A stretch of 64,000 nt of DNA from NCBI RefSeq assembly GCF_964355755.1, contig NC_092670.1:25221795-25285794 (forward strand), given 5' to 3'. The translations under genes were made by a program, and so were the position numbers. Source of the DNA: Antedon mediterranea (taxonomy: Eukaryota; Echinodermata; Crinoidea; Comatulida; Antedonidae). Below are positions 12,174 to 25,068 of the stretch, piece after piece (position 1 is the stretch's first letter; each line of letters opens with the position of its first letter). The notes beneath the pieces were generated by a model that worked only from the letters and a program-made list of their open reading frames with translations, was not told the origin of the DNA and did no database searches.

Positions 12174-12889
12174 TTTTTTCTATTTAAGAAGTTAACCTCT
12201 GAAAATAATTTATTTTGTGTATGTACTACTCACTAACTTCTGTATAAAAAAAAAATCATCTAGGCCTAGGCCTAATCTTTATTAATGCCCTGGCCTCTGT
12301 TGACTATGTCGGTCGATAGATAACAAGGAATTAGACTCACAGTTGACTGTACCCATAGCCTTCACGGCAACATCAACTATAATTGGCAACCTAAAATAAT
12401 AAAGGCCCTTCCTTCCATTTATTTACTAAGTATAGAGAGGAGGCTAAATCGTAACATATAGGCCTAGGCCTCTCTTTCTTTCTAGTCTCTCTCTCAGCTC
12501 TTAACCTTAGCCTACTAGGCCTAGCCTAGTCTAGCTAGAGGCTGCTAGAGAGGCTAGTCATGGACCCTGGTCTAAAACGTACAAAATAAAAATATCAATA
12601 ATATACACAAATGCATGAGGATACAGTCTGGCAGGCACAATTAAACACATATATCTTCTAATAATCTAAATGATTCTTGATTCATCATTTTTCTCCACCA
12701 ACGTCGACTAGATTGTTTACAGTCGCGATGACAAATTAAGGTCAAAGGTTGGTGAAGTTTTTTTTTACAAGTTGGACACTGGTGGTGGCGTTATCATTTT
12801 TGTGGAAAAAAATGAAAAAGTGCTGAATAACTAAAGTAAAATATACCAAATTACTTTTAATAACAGATTGTCCTTACTGAAAGGGGGTA
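12174..12889. promoter_or_regulatory. shared divergent promoter interval
   Basis: 716 bp separate the start codons of the minus-strand coiled-coil gene (12173) and plus-strand NPLOC4 (12890). No TATA box is obvious. The interval holds a dense GGCCTAGG/CTAG cluster at 12262-12290 and 12460-12560 with CT-rich tracts. Such clusters recur in intron DNA elsewhere in the window (34990-35190), so they are not promoter-specific. Position is the main evidence for promoter activity. Confidence 0.5.
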
Positions 12890-15800
12890 ATGTCGAATTC
12901 TATTGTAAGTATTTACACTCATCTGTCTAGCTTAGAAGTTTGTTAAAGAATTTTAACTTCCAAAAATCAAGAAATTTTCTAGGCCTTCTCTGATTCATTC
13001 ATTACCAACTAGGAATGGGGGCCAGGCGTAGGTGTGCTCCTGTCTTGGTTCATCAGAACAGTTAGGCCTACCTAGTCTAGGCCTAGCCTAGCTAGATAGT
13101 AGTTGATATAGAAGCCTTGATGATATTCAATTCGTCAATCATCTTTCATTGGTTATATTATATTATGAGAGTGACAATAGAAATAAAGTAGTAAATGTTT
13201 TTAAATGTATGTTTCTGTTTATCAGATTGTTCGAGTTCAATCATCTGAAGGTACAAAACGAGTCAAGGTTTCACCATCACTATCTTTGTCCAAATTTTTA
13301 CAAAAGGTATTGTTTCAGTAGTTCAACTTGGTCATTCAAAAAACTAATATGTAGTCTGTATCTGTACATAGTAAAGTAAGGTTTTAATTTTATGAAAGTA
13401 CATGCAAACATCATCATGTTTAATTAATGTTATTTTTGGATATTTAATTGTTCGTTTTATTTTATGTAATTTGATATACATATATATATATTATATTGGT
13501 TATTAGGTTTTTTCCAATTCATGTCAACTGATATGTATGTGTAATGCACTTGTCAATTGTATGACCTAATATACGACCCCTGGGAGAGGTGAGTCATTTG
13601 TCCGATGTGCGTCATACCTTTGAATACCATGACGCACCCATTTTGACGCACTGTGACCATGTTGTTTATGATATGGTGGGTGGTAAAGTGACAGACATTG
13701 ACACACCTTGTTCATTGATGTGACGTACCATCTAGGTTTTTTTATGCACCCCTGCGTCAGTAATTATTTGTAAATGACGCACCCATGACGCACCTCTCCT
13801 GGGGGTCATATAGTGGATACAATTGACAAGTGCATAACACGGTATTGATTTATGTCACAAGAAAGTGCCACAATATTTCAACTGATTTTAACTATTCACT
13901 TACTCAATTAATTTCCACAGGTAGCAGATGAACTTCAAATACCAAGGGATGGATTCAACATATATAGATGTAGAAATAGAACACAAGAAATAACATCAGC
14001 ATCAAGGCAAACTCTCCATACATTGCATATCAGGTATATACAAATATATAAATTGTTTGAATAGAGTTTAAATGGCAGTTATACTTACAGTTTATAATTC
14101 AAAGAAAAGTTTAAAAAAAAATCTACATTTCTAAATTTAAGATATTTTATAATTTTCACTCAGAAATGGAGACATGTTTTATTTGTTCCCAAATGCTCAT
14201 GGATCAAGTGCAATGGAAACGGAGGATGAAGTGAGTGCTTTTGCTTCAAGCTCCTCCACTGGGGCTGCTGCTTCAAATGTTGTGACACCTTCAAGTGTTG
14301 CCGCTATCAAGGTTGACGAGGATGATGTGGATGTATTGTTAGCTAAACAAGATGGCAAGATATATAGGCAGAGAGATCTACAATTGTACGTCATTGAAGT
14401 TTGGATTTTTCATTAATAAATTGGCATTATGAACTGTCTATGTTGGACATTGCTTGTCTATGTTGCATTGCTATCAGTCCGGTTATAGAGGGACTCACTT
14501 TTATTTATTTATTTATTTATTTATTCTTTCTTTTGACTGGATTGCATTTTCAGTAATGCAGTACTGCTTTCCAAAATGGTCCAGTTACAAGTTTAAAAGT
14601 AAATAAAAACATAACATATAAAAATAGAGAAAGATAAAAGCATAGTAGGCCTAATTTAACAAATATATTTTATTGGTATTATCAACATTGTAGGGTCAAA
14701 CCCTTCTGGGTGAAATAATATATTATGGGTTCCAGACAGTAATTAATCTTGAACTTAAATTTACAAGGCATGAAACTATCAAGGTATTGTTTACAAAAAT
14801 TGATAATGCATGTTTTTAAATATTTTTACTTTTGTTTGTTTTAGTTGCCATCACAATGAGAACTCAAAATGTGTTCATTGCGTTCCATTAGAGGTAGGTA
14901 TTCATTCAGGTGACTACAAAATTGAAGGCGCTGATTAAGATTGTCTTGGACGTCGGACTTTGATCAAGAAATCCCGCCGCATTGCTTGTATCCTTACGCA
15001 AGATACTTATGTTTGCCTATCTCCACCCATGTGTATAAATAGGTACCCGGTTAGATCAAGACACAACTTTGCGCTGATTACTATCTGCATTATGGGAGTA
15101 TGTTTCCATACGTGTTTGATCCAAAAAAAAAATAACTGTTAAGAATGTTCAGCGCTTAGAGGTTTCACAACATTAGGCGCTTATCCAGGATATTATTATT
15201 ATATTTTTTTTTTCACACAGCCTTATGATGAGAAGTACATGATGATGCAGGATCCCCCAATCAAACACATGTCCTTTCACACATACTTAAGAAAGTTGAA
15301 AGGAGGTGCAGATAAGTAAGTTTTGATCTCCGTAAATTCCTACCATCTTTCATTTCATAGCATCCTTACTACAGAATAGAAGTGTAGGAATATTGTTACT
15401 GTAGAAACTTATTTTTAAAATTTAATGCATTGTTTCTTTGATTGATAATTATTTATTCCAATTCTGATAAAAAATAACAATTATTATCTTATGGTCCAAT
15501 GCATGGGTTCAATGGATAAGGACTATAAACCGTAGTTTGCCTGTGTGCACTTTAAAGAACCCAGTACATTATTCAAGACAAGTAGGGGGCTACCCTGGTG
15601 AACTGGTTCGCAAAATAAACAATGTATCTGGGGGATTACCACGTATCTGATGGGACAGTCATTAATTTGCTATTGAGAATCCTTGTCCATAAGTACCTAA
15701 ATACATAAAATAAAATAACTAAATTCAACTTTTTTAGAGGAAAATTTGTTAATCTTGAAAACTTATCATGCAAAATAAAGACAAACTGCCCTACAGGACA

Positions 15801-18800
15801 TGCATCATGGCCAGATGGCATCTGTACAAACTGTCAGCCAAGTCCAGTGACCTTAGACAGACAGGTAAGAACCTAAAAATCACAGTTAAATGTTGACAAT
15901 ACAGGGTGCATGTTAAGATTTTGATACCGTATTCAGGATTGTATAGGCTGGTTGCTGGTTTGAAACAAATAAAGCTTAATTACATGTATTTTGTGTCTAT
16001 GTTCAGGTCTATCGCCATGTGGATAATGTTATGTTTGAGAACTCCAAGGTCATAGACAACTTTCTAGAGTATTGGCGCAAGACTGGTTTCCAGCGGATAG
16101 GATATATGTTTGGTCGCTATGACATTCACAAAGACGTTCCTCTTGGTATAAAAGCGATAGTTTCAACTATATATGAACCACCTCAGGTTAGAAATTGTTT
16201 ATTGTATAACTCTCCCAAAACTAGACATACTCGACCTGGTCCACATTTTCCGATTTTCCTGAAAATCTGGCCACAAAGGTCAAATCCAGTTTTGGGAGAT
16301 TTTTTTTTTATTTTTCAGAGAGTTGATTAGGTTCTTTAGATGTCAAAATCTTACCTTAGAATTTTCCAAATTAAAGATTTTTTTAAACATTTTCATAGAG
16401 AGCAACCGCACACAGTATTGAACTTCTCCCAGATGCAAAAGACAAAACAATAGACAGTATAGCAATGAAACTTGGTTTACGAAAGGTAAGACAATTATGT
16501 ATGATTTTGAGTTACTGTAAAATCACGATTGTATAGGCATTTGATAAATAGGCAAACTGTTCCTAAAACATGTCAAGACATTTTAAGGCAGTTTGCCTAT
16601 TTATCAAATGCCTCACAATCATGATTTTAAGACAATTATATTTTTATCATTGTAAAAGCCTTAATCCGGTCAAATTTTAGAGTGAGATCTTACCGAGGTC
16701 ACGGATAACATTTTCGGTAACTCTTACCGTCGTTCGCACTTGGACTAATTACACTCGGTAAGTCTCCCCGTCAGCTACCGTCAAACATACTGAGCCATGG
16801 AAAGTAATTGTTGATGGCGCTAAATAGTGACCCCTACTTCCGCTTTAAGCGAGGGCGCATACACACCATGCAGAAATCGAAAATAAAAAGCGCGAAGTTG
16901 ACATTTTCACCAAGCAGCTCCTTCCGTGAACACATACATATAATGGCCGAGAAAAAAAAAAGAAAAACAGGAACCGTTAAATGTCTTCATCATCAGGCCT
17001 AGCTCTAGCCCTTTGATTTTGACGAGAAGGATGTTGGATTCAATTGTTGTTAGGCATCAACAAGTCGTTCAAAATGTCATACAAATCAGCCATGCTGCAC
17101 AAAAACAGGCAACCTACAGTAGACACGATGAAAGCAAACAAAATTGTGTAATGATGAGCAGAATAAAAGTAGTATAAACAATCAAATGCCGAAACCCAGA
17201 AAGAACAACAAAGCGAAAACGCGCGAATTGTTAGGTCACATTGATTATACGCATGCGTCATTGCCCAGCAGAGCGATAAAGGACCCAATTGCGATCAAGC
17301 TTGACTTTCTAGGCCGGTAACTCTCACTCTGTCAGTCTTCCTGAGACAATCTCACTCCGGAGGATTGACCGGCCGCTACGGTAAGTTTCACGGAGTGAGA
17401 CTTCCTGGGCTGTTTGCACTTGGATTTTTTCTGGTCAAATCGTTTGACTCTCTGTTAGTTTGACCGGATTAAGTCCAGTGCGAATGAGGCTAAAGAGTCT
17501 TCCAATACAAATACCTCATCTTATTTCATAAATAATAGCAATTACTGACCGTTTAACCGAATGATTAAACCAAAAAGAAGTAGGTTGTGATTCTATGAAA
17601 TGTATACTGCATACCACCACTCAGCTTGTTTGAATGCTGATATCAGTCTACTGCCCTCAGTTAACTTAATCTAGTGGAGTGAACAAATCTAAAACAGCAC
17701 ATAAAAAACCAGTTTGAATTAACTGTAGCCTGGATTTATTCCACAATATGCCAAGTTAGTCACCCCACTTGATTTCTGAGACAGCGACATATGTTGCGTG
17801 GTTGTTGGGTTCAATTTTCCAGCAGACTATACTTAGAAACAGATCAAACATTGTGACTTCATTTAACCTTATAATATACATAACATCTGATTGTTACCAT
17901 TCTTTGTCAAGACATATGGAAATAAAATATGAAAGTCAAAGTTGAAAAAGTATAAAATAGAGAATTAATTACATTAAAACGAAAGTTGTTTTGAGGTCGG
18001 CAACAGTGCAATCAGTCCCTTTCTAGTATTAAAAGTGTCTCATTATATATATTTAAATTTTTTGGCTTTTCCTAAAATGTGTAATCATCTAATTGAAGCC
18101 ATTTCACCTTATGTTTGTACAGAGTATGCAATCCAATTTGTGTTTACTATTGATTGTGTGGTCATTATCTATATTTGTTTACTTTTTAACAAATCAAGTA
18201 CCTGTAACTGCCTGTCTGAGGTCATAATACTAGATAAGGCTATGATAGGGTATCATTATGATCACAAGAACTAGTCTTAGTAGAGATGAAAACACTGCTT
18301 TTAATAGCAGTAGAGGGGTACCTGGCTCATTTGAGCAATCCAGTTTACAAATTTCACAGATCAAAATGTTATCAAAGGGGTTTATAGACATCAAATGATG
18401 CTATCTTGTGCATGTATGGTTGTTCTTCATTAATGAATCCTTGACGGATGACGGTCTTAGAAAGATTTTATTATCTGTAGTCTATTTTTATATTCAGAAT
18501 TTCAACTTTGATGCTACAAAAAAAACATCTTTTTTTTTATGACTGATCTTTTCTTCATAAAATGGTTTACTGCTTTACCTTGTAATAAATTAATTGTTGT
18601 TTATGGTTTTGATATCTATTTTTATCCATTAGTCAATCATTCTTATAGACTGATTGATAAAGTTTACCAGTTATGTTTTGTATGTAAATAAGATTAAAAT
18701 CATCTTACGACACGTCTCGTTAGCATGCTAAATGCATGGTTATGACAGCATTTGCAATCACTAATGTCAATAATATCTGGAGTAATGTCAGATTTGACCT

Positions 18801-21800
18801 TTAAACTTATTGGTTTTTGCTGAACGAAGCATAACTCTACCCCATACCATTTTAATTTCTTTCAATTGGTTTGCTTATATAAATATGGCAGATATCAATG
18901 TAAAGTTGCCTTATGACCAGATTGAAATTTCAGTTCTACAGAAATGACTTAAGCCTTAAGTAAATAAAATATATACACTAGTACCTGATGGTGATCATAT
19001 GAGTTTTGTTTCCTCAGAATCTGAGAACAATTAAATGTTTAATTTATAAAAAGAAATCTGTCTGTACAGCAATTAAAAAAAATAACATGTATGAAATAGA
19101 TACACCTTGTAATGGCCCATTTACACTAGGACGATCAACGATAAATATATAAGCATGCATTTTCTTTTACATAAAACAAAAGAAAATTAAAGGCTTTCGT
19201 TCTAGCTATATGATAATCATTTATTCTGTCTTTGATCAAATTTAAAATTCTAATCAAATAAAGTCATGATAAATAATAATGAACATGAACATGAACAATA
19301 AAATCATCACGATATTATTGCTCTTACTAATCATGACGTCATTTGATTGGAAGTTTGAAAATATCATTTTCATCAAAGGAAGCATAGATGGTTATTCTGT
19401 AGTTCTAGAATGAAAGTTTTTGTATTTTTTCTGTTTTATGTTTGAAAAATGCATATTTGCATATCGTCCTAGTGTAAATGGGCCTTAATGATTGCATTTT
19501 AAGAGTGAGCTAACTTTAAATTAATAGATTTTCTATTAGAATAATAGTTCATCAGTAGTTCTGTCATAGTATAGTGTAAGTTGGTCAAAATTGTTGAAAA
19601 TCATGGCTAATTACACCCATTTTATTATCTATCAACAAACCATGTTTTAGCTTGATTTTATTCATTTTTTGTCCATTACATTTGTCTAATACAACTACAT
19701 CTGTCTATAATTGTACACTTATGCTTTCTCATGAGTAAATATATTTTATAACATGTTTTGTTTTTATACAGGTTGGTTGGATTTTCACAGATTTAATACC
19801 AGAAGATTTAAATAAAGGAACAGTTAAACATACAAGAAATATGGTATTTAATTTTCTCATGTAAATATATTTGAAATAAATAAATAATTTATAACTTGGT
19901 GACAATTCAAATTTCTTAAAATGCTTTAAACAAATTTACAAATGTATTGTGGGTGATGGCAGAGTGGGAAAGAGTGGTTGATGGTGTGGTCATCAATCTG
20001 TTTGTAATCTTACATTAATTTTGTTTTGTCTTTATAATGAAGGCTCACTTTGTGAATGTTTTCTAAGACTGTTTTTATTTTGTTTTCCTTCTTGAAGGAT
20101 GCTCATTTCTTAAGTGCAGAAGAATGTATAATGGCAGCTAGCTTTCAGAATCAACACTGTAATCCATGCAATGAAGCAACTGATAGATACTTTGGCTCAA
20201 AATTTGTAACATGTATTATAACAGGTACAGTAGTAACAATTGTGATATCATCACTACACATTAGGGAGCTTTCGATTTGCAACGACCGACAACCTAACTA
20301 GGAAATGTATAACACAACACAGTTTGGTCACTGGTTGTCGCAAAGCGAAAGATCCCTTAACTAAACTATAGATGCAAACATCAATTTGTTAATTGTCACA
20401 TGCTACCATTCTGTAAATTGAATACCTAATATGGTCACATGACTAATGAGCGCGCAAATGTATTTTTTGTATGTACAGTTTTGATATGTGTTTATGTTTT
20501 GATCCATCACGCCATTAGTAGTAAGATAGTGATACGTTATTTATCAAACATATCTATGACCAAATCTAGTTTGGATAGAAAATAAACATTATTTTGACAT
20601 AATAATCAATGTAGTTTAACATACAGATAAGTATATAAATATTGAATGTTGTTTGCTAACCCAATTCATATTGTATATTGTCAGCTATAAGTAAATATTA
20701 TTAGGTGCTTAATAGGTCATGTATATCATTGGCAAAAGTTTGTTGACTAGATTGTTTGTAGTTGGTGGAACAATGAATATACAGTATGACCGAGTATGGG
20801 ACAATGTGGTATGATGTTTGGTAAAGCTAGGGGATGTGATTATACTAGGATTGCATTAACAATGGTTAACCGATGTCTTATGTCCAAATTTAACCCAAAT
20901 TAGGGGTGGGACTATACTTGAGCATGGGATCATATTTGATATATACACTACTTTTCAAAAAAACAATAAACAAGGAAACAAACCATTTCAATTAATAATA
21001 ATAAAAAATAATAATTTATGTATGATTGAATTTGTTTAGGCGATGTAAATAATCAAATTCATCAAGAGTGCTATCAGGTATCAAATCAGTGTATGGCTCT
21101 TGTACGAGATGGTTGCCTTATTCCAACTAAAGATGCCCCAGAATTAGGCTACATACGTGAATCCACACAGGATCAGTATGTTCCTGATGTCTTTTATAAT
21201 GTAAGTACAATACAGGAACAAGATCAATACGTTTCCGTCAAAGATCTTTCTACTTTGAATCGGACTAAGGAATGTTTATCTAAATACATTATCTATATTT
21301 AGTTTTATATACCCAGATTTTATTTTCCCTTGATCTTTTATAGACTTTAAATACTTGGGTCTAAATACAATATAACTTTTTACTTAGCCAGATTTTATTT
21401 TTCCATATAAACTTCAAATACATTAGTGTTTATATGTATGTTATGTATAGTGACACTCCAACATATGATTGTGCAATTTTATTTTTATTTTTAGGAAAAA
21501 GATAGTTATGGAAATGTTTTGAAGAAATTAGCCAGACCGTTACCTGTAGAGTTCCTGCTATTGGACGCAAGTTCTTACTATTTTCTTTTCTAATTATTAA
21601 CTGACAAACAAACTTTTTTTAATTACTACTGTTTTTGAAAATCTTGATAGTAACTCTTTTATCCTCAATCATATTTGTTACGTTTTAATATGTTCTCCCA
21701 TAATTTATTTATTTTAGGTACCAAGTGGTTTTTCAAAGGATCCAATCTATGCATTTAATGGTCGTAACGCAGCTAATCATTTTCCAATAGAGAATAGATC

Positions 21801-22576
21801 AGAGTTTGGGGAAATCCAAGATTTAACAGCCTTATCCAAATATATGAAACAGTTTCCAAAGTCTGAATTCCTACAAGCTATGTCAGATTTTCACCTTCTT
21901 ATGTACCTAGCAACATTTGAAATGTTCCCTCTAAAGGTATGCAAATACTAACTTTTCACTCAAGTATGACTTTCTAATTTGTTTGTAAATTGTGAATTTT
22001 TTTAATATTATAAATATTCTAAAATTCACAAACAAATTTAATATCAATTGTACTTATCTTTATTTATTTACCTCCGCCAAGGAGGTATATGTAATCGGTA
22101 GCGTGTGTTTGTTTGTTTGTTTGTTAGCAGGATTACTCAAAAAGTAATTACAAGATCTTTACCAAATTCTGGACCACTTTTTAGTATACTTTTTTAGACC
22201 TGCTAGTGTTAAAAGATAGGACAGAATTTTTCAAAAGCCGGCGAGCAGTCTTAAAGTAACAAGTAAACTGGAATTGCATTTTCTCGAGAACTACTTGTCC
22301 AAAAAACTTCATTTTTGAACAAGAGGCAAGAGTTATAATTTGTGATTTGTAATTTTAAAACATAATTTGATTTAATGTGCACGTTGTTTGATGCGAGTAG
22401 TTTAAAAAACCTATTTCTTTTCAAATTCACTCGTTTGATTTTCGCGTTGCTGTTCTATTGTTAGTCAACTGAAGCTATTGTTAATTGAAAGGCTTGTTAC
22501 ATAACCATTACACCAAACTCGCATACACATGCTTGTAATGAAATTAGCCTAAATCACAAACAGCATTAAGACACAC

Positions 22577-22649
<73 letters not shown>

Positions 22650-24306
22650 TGAGAAATCTTATGTAGGAGAATTTTACAGTAGGCGGAGGTATGCCCTCTC
22701 GGAGTGGCTTTCTAGTTTATTTATTAGTTAAGTAAATTTGTTTGATATTGTCATAGAGGGCCCCTGGATTAGCCTTCTTGTCTAGCTGGATTGGTAACAA
22801 GGTACAAGACACTCACTCTCTGTACTCTCTAGAAATGCAGAAAATAGAATTTCTTATGATCTCATATAAGATAACAGTACAACCTCTTTTAAGGGGACAC
22901 TATCTGGACTCCACTTAGTAGAGTTGTCCTCTGAATAGGGGTTGGCTGTAGTGTAAAACATACACTTTCTCTTGTTTTATGGAAAGTGTCTTCTTAACAG
23001 GAGTGTATCCTGAATAAGGGTGTTTAAAAAAGTGGTTTTACTAGGGAGTTGTCCTGGGTTTTACTGTATTTCATTTTTCAACGATTACAGCATAGCATTT
23101 GCCTTCAATTAGCCTTGATGTTAATCACTATATCAATATTATTATATAAAGTAGTTTACCCACAAGGTTCAAATTAAGTATTGTATGATAAGCACATCAG
23201 CCTTGATCTCTAGCATGTACTTATCTATTATATAGGTCAACACTAATGGACTGATATATATACTGTATTACATAAATCCAAAGGCAAGGATTTGCCGAAC
23301 TAAGCATTCTGCAGTTGCAAATAAATTTGTCTAAAAAACACATTTTTTATAACAATTTTGCTCTGCACTGTTTCTATACAAGCAGTTTAATACGCCTTTA
23401 AGCATGATATAGTAAGTTTGTCCCATAATGGCGAGAACTTGAAATAAAAAAAATACATTTTTGTATAATCTAAACAATATTTTCCTTGATTTATACTAAT
23501 AGTTGTGACAGATACTTAGATTTCAAAATAATTTATCAATATGTTTTTTTTACAGGAGCATATGGATTTGCTTTTGGATGCTTTAAAATTACATGATATG
23601 AAATTAGCAGAGGAATGGAGTAAAGGAGAACACTGGTCAACGCTACAACACTTTATGGCTGCACAAGGTATGATAACGGTTTTTTAATGTATGATGAACT
23701 ATGACCTATATATATAGGGTCAAGACCTAGAATGCAGTGAGGAGGCATATCCCAATGACCCTGTATGCACATAATGAATTGACAGAGCATGACTAGTTAC
23801 TAGATCATCGCAAATTGCACACCTTAACAACTATTCTATTGAATAATTACTTAACTTTAACATTATAGGTCATGTCGGGTTAGACAAATATCACCTTGAT
23901 ATGACCTGTAATGTCACATTAGTAATAACTAAATATTCACTAGACAAGTATCACCTTGATATGACCTGTAATGTCACATTAGTATAACTAAATATTCACT
24001 TGACCTGTGATGACATTATAGAGTATGTCAAATAATGGTTACTCAGATCTACTGGACATGTCATAGGTCAATCTCATTATTTATTTCTTTCAAAATTACA
24101 CTTATATGTTTACTGATGTGCAAGGAAGCTTTCATGAACATTTTTATTCCACAGCACCTAGCCCTACATTCTCATCAGGACCAATTGATATATCAGACGA
24201 GGCTTCATCATCATCATCAGCAGCTACATGGGCCTGCAATGCTTGCACATTTATCAACTCTGGTAATCGACAAGCTTGCGAATTATGCGAGAGTTCAAGG
24301 CCGTGA
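12890..24306 (+). CDS. NPLOC4: NPL4 homologue, ubiquitin-recognition cofactor of p97/VCP
   Basis: Sixteen exons: 12890-12904, 13226-13306, 13921-14033, 14164-14385, 14845-14893, 15221-15315, 15738-15864, 16007-16186, 16399-16485, 19772-19843, 20098-20224, 21040-21200, 21495-21566, 21718-21936, 23556-23667, 24155-24306. The sum is 1884 nt, 627 residues (human 608). The N-terminus ([13 protein letters not shown]) is the UBX-like domain that contacts p97. Two zinc sites follow ([12 protein letters not shown] near residues 145-156; CKIKTNC...GICTNC near 200-225). The catalytically dead MPN-type NPL4 core includes [18 protein letters not shown]-like text, [38 protein letters not shown] and SDFHLL. 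The C-terminus is an NZF finger ([20 protein letters not shown]) that binds ubiquitin. With UFD1 it forms the adaptor by which p97 unfolds ubiquitylated proteins in ER-associated degradation. All key cysteines are present. The intron after exon 13 uses a GC donor. The start codon is chosen by alignment to the family N-terminus. Confidence 0.97.
13541..13838. mobile_element. MITE in NPLOC4 intron 2
   Basis: About 298 bp with roughly 48-bp inverted ends: GTAATGCACTTGTCAATTGT at the left and ACAATTGACAAGTGCATAAC at the right, continuing inwards through CCTGGGAGAGGTG / CACCTCTCCTGGG. The interior has repeated TGACGCACC words. No ORF. Confidence 0.8.
14915..15205 (+). mobile_element. possible SINE in NPLOC4 intron 5
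   Basis: About 290 bp starting GGCGCTGATTAAG, with internal GTATAAATAGGTACCCGG and ending AGGCGCTTATCCAGGATA followed by a TAT-rich tail. The layout (body plus simple A/T tail) suggests a SINE, but I cannot define its promoter boxes or family. Confidence 0.35.
15505..15612 (+). mobile_element. fragment of the tRNA-derived SINE family also found at 36706
   Basis: It shares GGATAAGGACTATAAACCGT, GTGTGCACTTTAAAGAACC and CAAGTAGGGGG with the full copy at 36706-37010. Its 5' tRNA-like head is missing except for a GGGTTCAA that resembles a B box. Confidence 0.65.
16518..16630. mobile_element. near-perfect hairpin MITE in NPLOC4 intron 9
   Basis: About 113 bp that folds almost completely: GGCATTTGATAAATAGGCAA pairs with TTGCCTATTTATCAAATGCC, extended outwards by AAAATCACGATTG / CAATCATGATTTT. 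The loop is short (about 30 bp). Confidence 0.8.
16659..17493. mobile_element. 835 bp foldback element in NPLOC4 intron 9
   Basis: Left end GCCTTAATCCGGTCAAA; right end TTTGACCGGATTAAGTCC. Both arms go on to hold GCACTTGGA, GTAAGT and GAGTGAGA-type words in inverted order. The interior is GC-richer than the intron and has no convincing ORF. Confidence 0.7.
17494..19113. other. NPLOC4 intron 9, unassigned middle part
   Basis: AT-rich intron sequence with several TATATA and T-rich tracts. No coding exon, inverted repeat or tandem array is clear to me here. Small ORFs in the stretch have no recognisable content. Confidence 0.5.
19114..19484. mobile_element. MITE with GGCCCATTTACACTAGGACG ends
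   Basis: 371 bp bounded by perfect 22-bp inverted ends (GGCCCATTTACACTAGGACG at the left, CGTCCTAGTGTAAATGGGCC at the right). Flanks GTAAT and TTAAT may be the remains of a short target duplication. The interior is AT-rich and non-coding. Confidence 0.85.
20261..20360. mobile_element. 100-bp MITE in NPLOC4 intron 11
   Basis: TTAGGGAGCTTTCGATTTGC at the left matches the reverse complement of GCGAAAGATCCCTTAA at the right, with a few mismatches. It starts about 36 bp after exon 11. Confidence 0.65.
22071..22722. repeat. interspersed element with ACCTCCGCC ends, carries an (AT)n tract
   Basis: About 650 bp bounded by CCTCCGCCAAGGAGGTAT and GGCGGAGGTATGCCC. A second copy lies in inverse orientation at 63541-64000, sharing TTCTCGAGAA, TGCTCGCCGGC-type text and the end. 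It includes four tandem GTTT units at about 22106-22124. Confidence 0.8.
22581..22645. repeat. (AT)n microsatellite
   Basis: An uninterrupted AT dinucleotide run of about 65 bp inside the ACCTCCGCC element. The copy at 63541 has only a vestige (TATAATATTTGTGTG) at this place. Confidence 0.95.
23881..23999 (+). repeat. 60-bp tandem duplication in NPLOC4 intron 15
   Basis: Two head-to-tail copies (23881-23940 and 23941-23999) differ at two or three positions; both hold TATCACCTTGATATGACCTG. Confidence 0.95.
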
Positions 24307-24472
24307 GAACACGCCAGATTACAGTTTAAATTTCTCCAATTTTGTTTAAAAAAAACTATAGATAGTATTAAATATAATTCAAAATATCTCATGCACTATA
24401 CTTTTATACTTTGTTTCTAAGTTGAACCATCCTGATAACCCTTTCTTTTCATAAACACCCCTTCCTTTCTTT

Positions 24473-24807
24473 TTATTACTGTAACTGTTCCTTCTTTTCT
24501 TTACTGTAACTGTTCCTTCTTTTTATTACTGTAACTGTTCCCTCTTTTTATTACTGTAACTGTTCCTTCTTTTCTTTACTGTAACTGTTCCTTCTTTTTA
24601 TTACTGTAACTGTTCCTTCTTTTCTTTACTGTAACTGTTCCTTCTTTCATTACTGTAACTGTTCCTTCTTTTCATTACTGTAACTGTTCCTTCTTTTCAT
24701 TACTGTAACTGTTCCTTCTTTTCTTTACTGTAACTGTTCCTTCTTTTCATTACTGTAACTGTTCCTTCTTTTCATTACTGTAACTGTTCCTTCTTTTCAT
24801 TACTGCG
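24473..24807 (+). repeat. ~25-bp minisatellite after NPLOC4
   Basis: About 13 copies of a pyrimidine-rich 24-26 bp unit (core TACTGTAACTGTTCCTTC, then TTTT with A, C or CT). It starts about 170 bp after the NPLOC4 stop codon, upstream of the polyadenylation signal, so it is probably transcribed as 3' UTR. Confidence 0.9.
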
Positions 24808-25062
24808 ACACATACTCCTCAATGCTATAGAAGGTTCAGTGTTTCTTACATCTCTTTTGATAGTTACAATCACCTATCAATCTCTGTTACCTGTTTATGT
24901 TTAAAATTGTATATTTCTTTCTCTTATTTTCTTATAAAATATGTTTGTTATTATCGTTTATTTAATAATTTAATTAATAATGCTCCCTAACGTTTTGTCC
25001 ACCAATCATCCTCTTGGAAATTTAAATTGAAATTATATGTAAAATGGACAAATTTCAGCTGA

Positions 25063-25068
25063 AATAAA
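25063..25068 (+). terminator. candidate NPLOC4 polyadenylation signal
   Basis: AATAAA, 757 bp after the stop codon; the first canonical hexamer downstream of the minisatellite that I see. A GT-rich stretch (GTTGTGTATAATAATG) follows at about 25092. Confidence 0.5.

Noticed and set aside
17040-17288. 82-codon minus-strand ORF, Cys/Tyr-rich
   Set aside because: Inside the foldback element at 16659-17493; hydrophobic content is not supported by any family resemblance.
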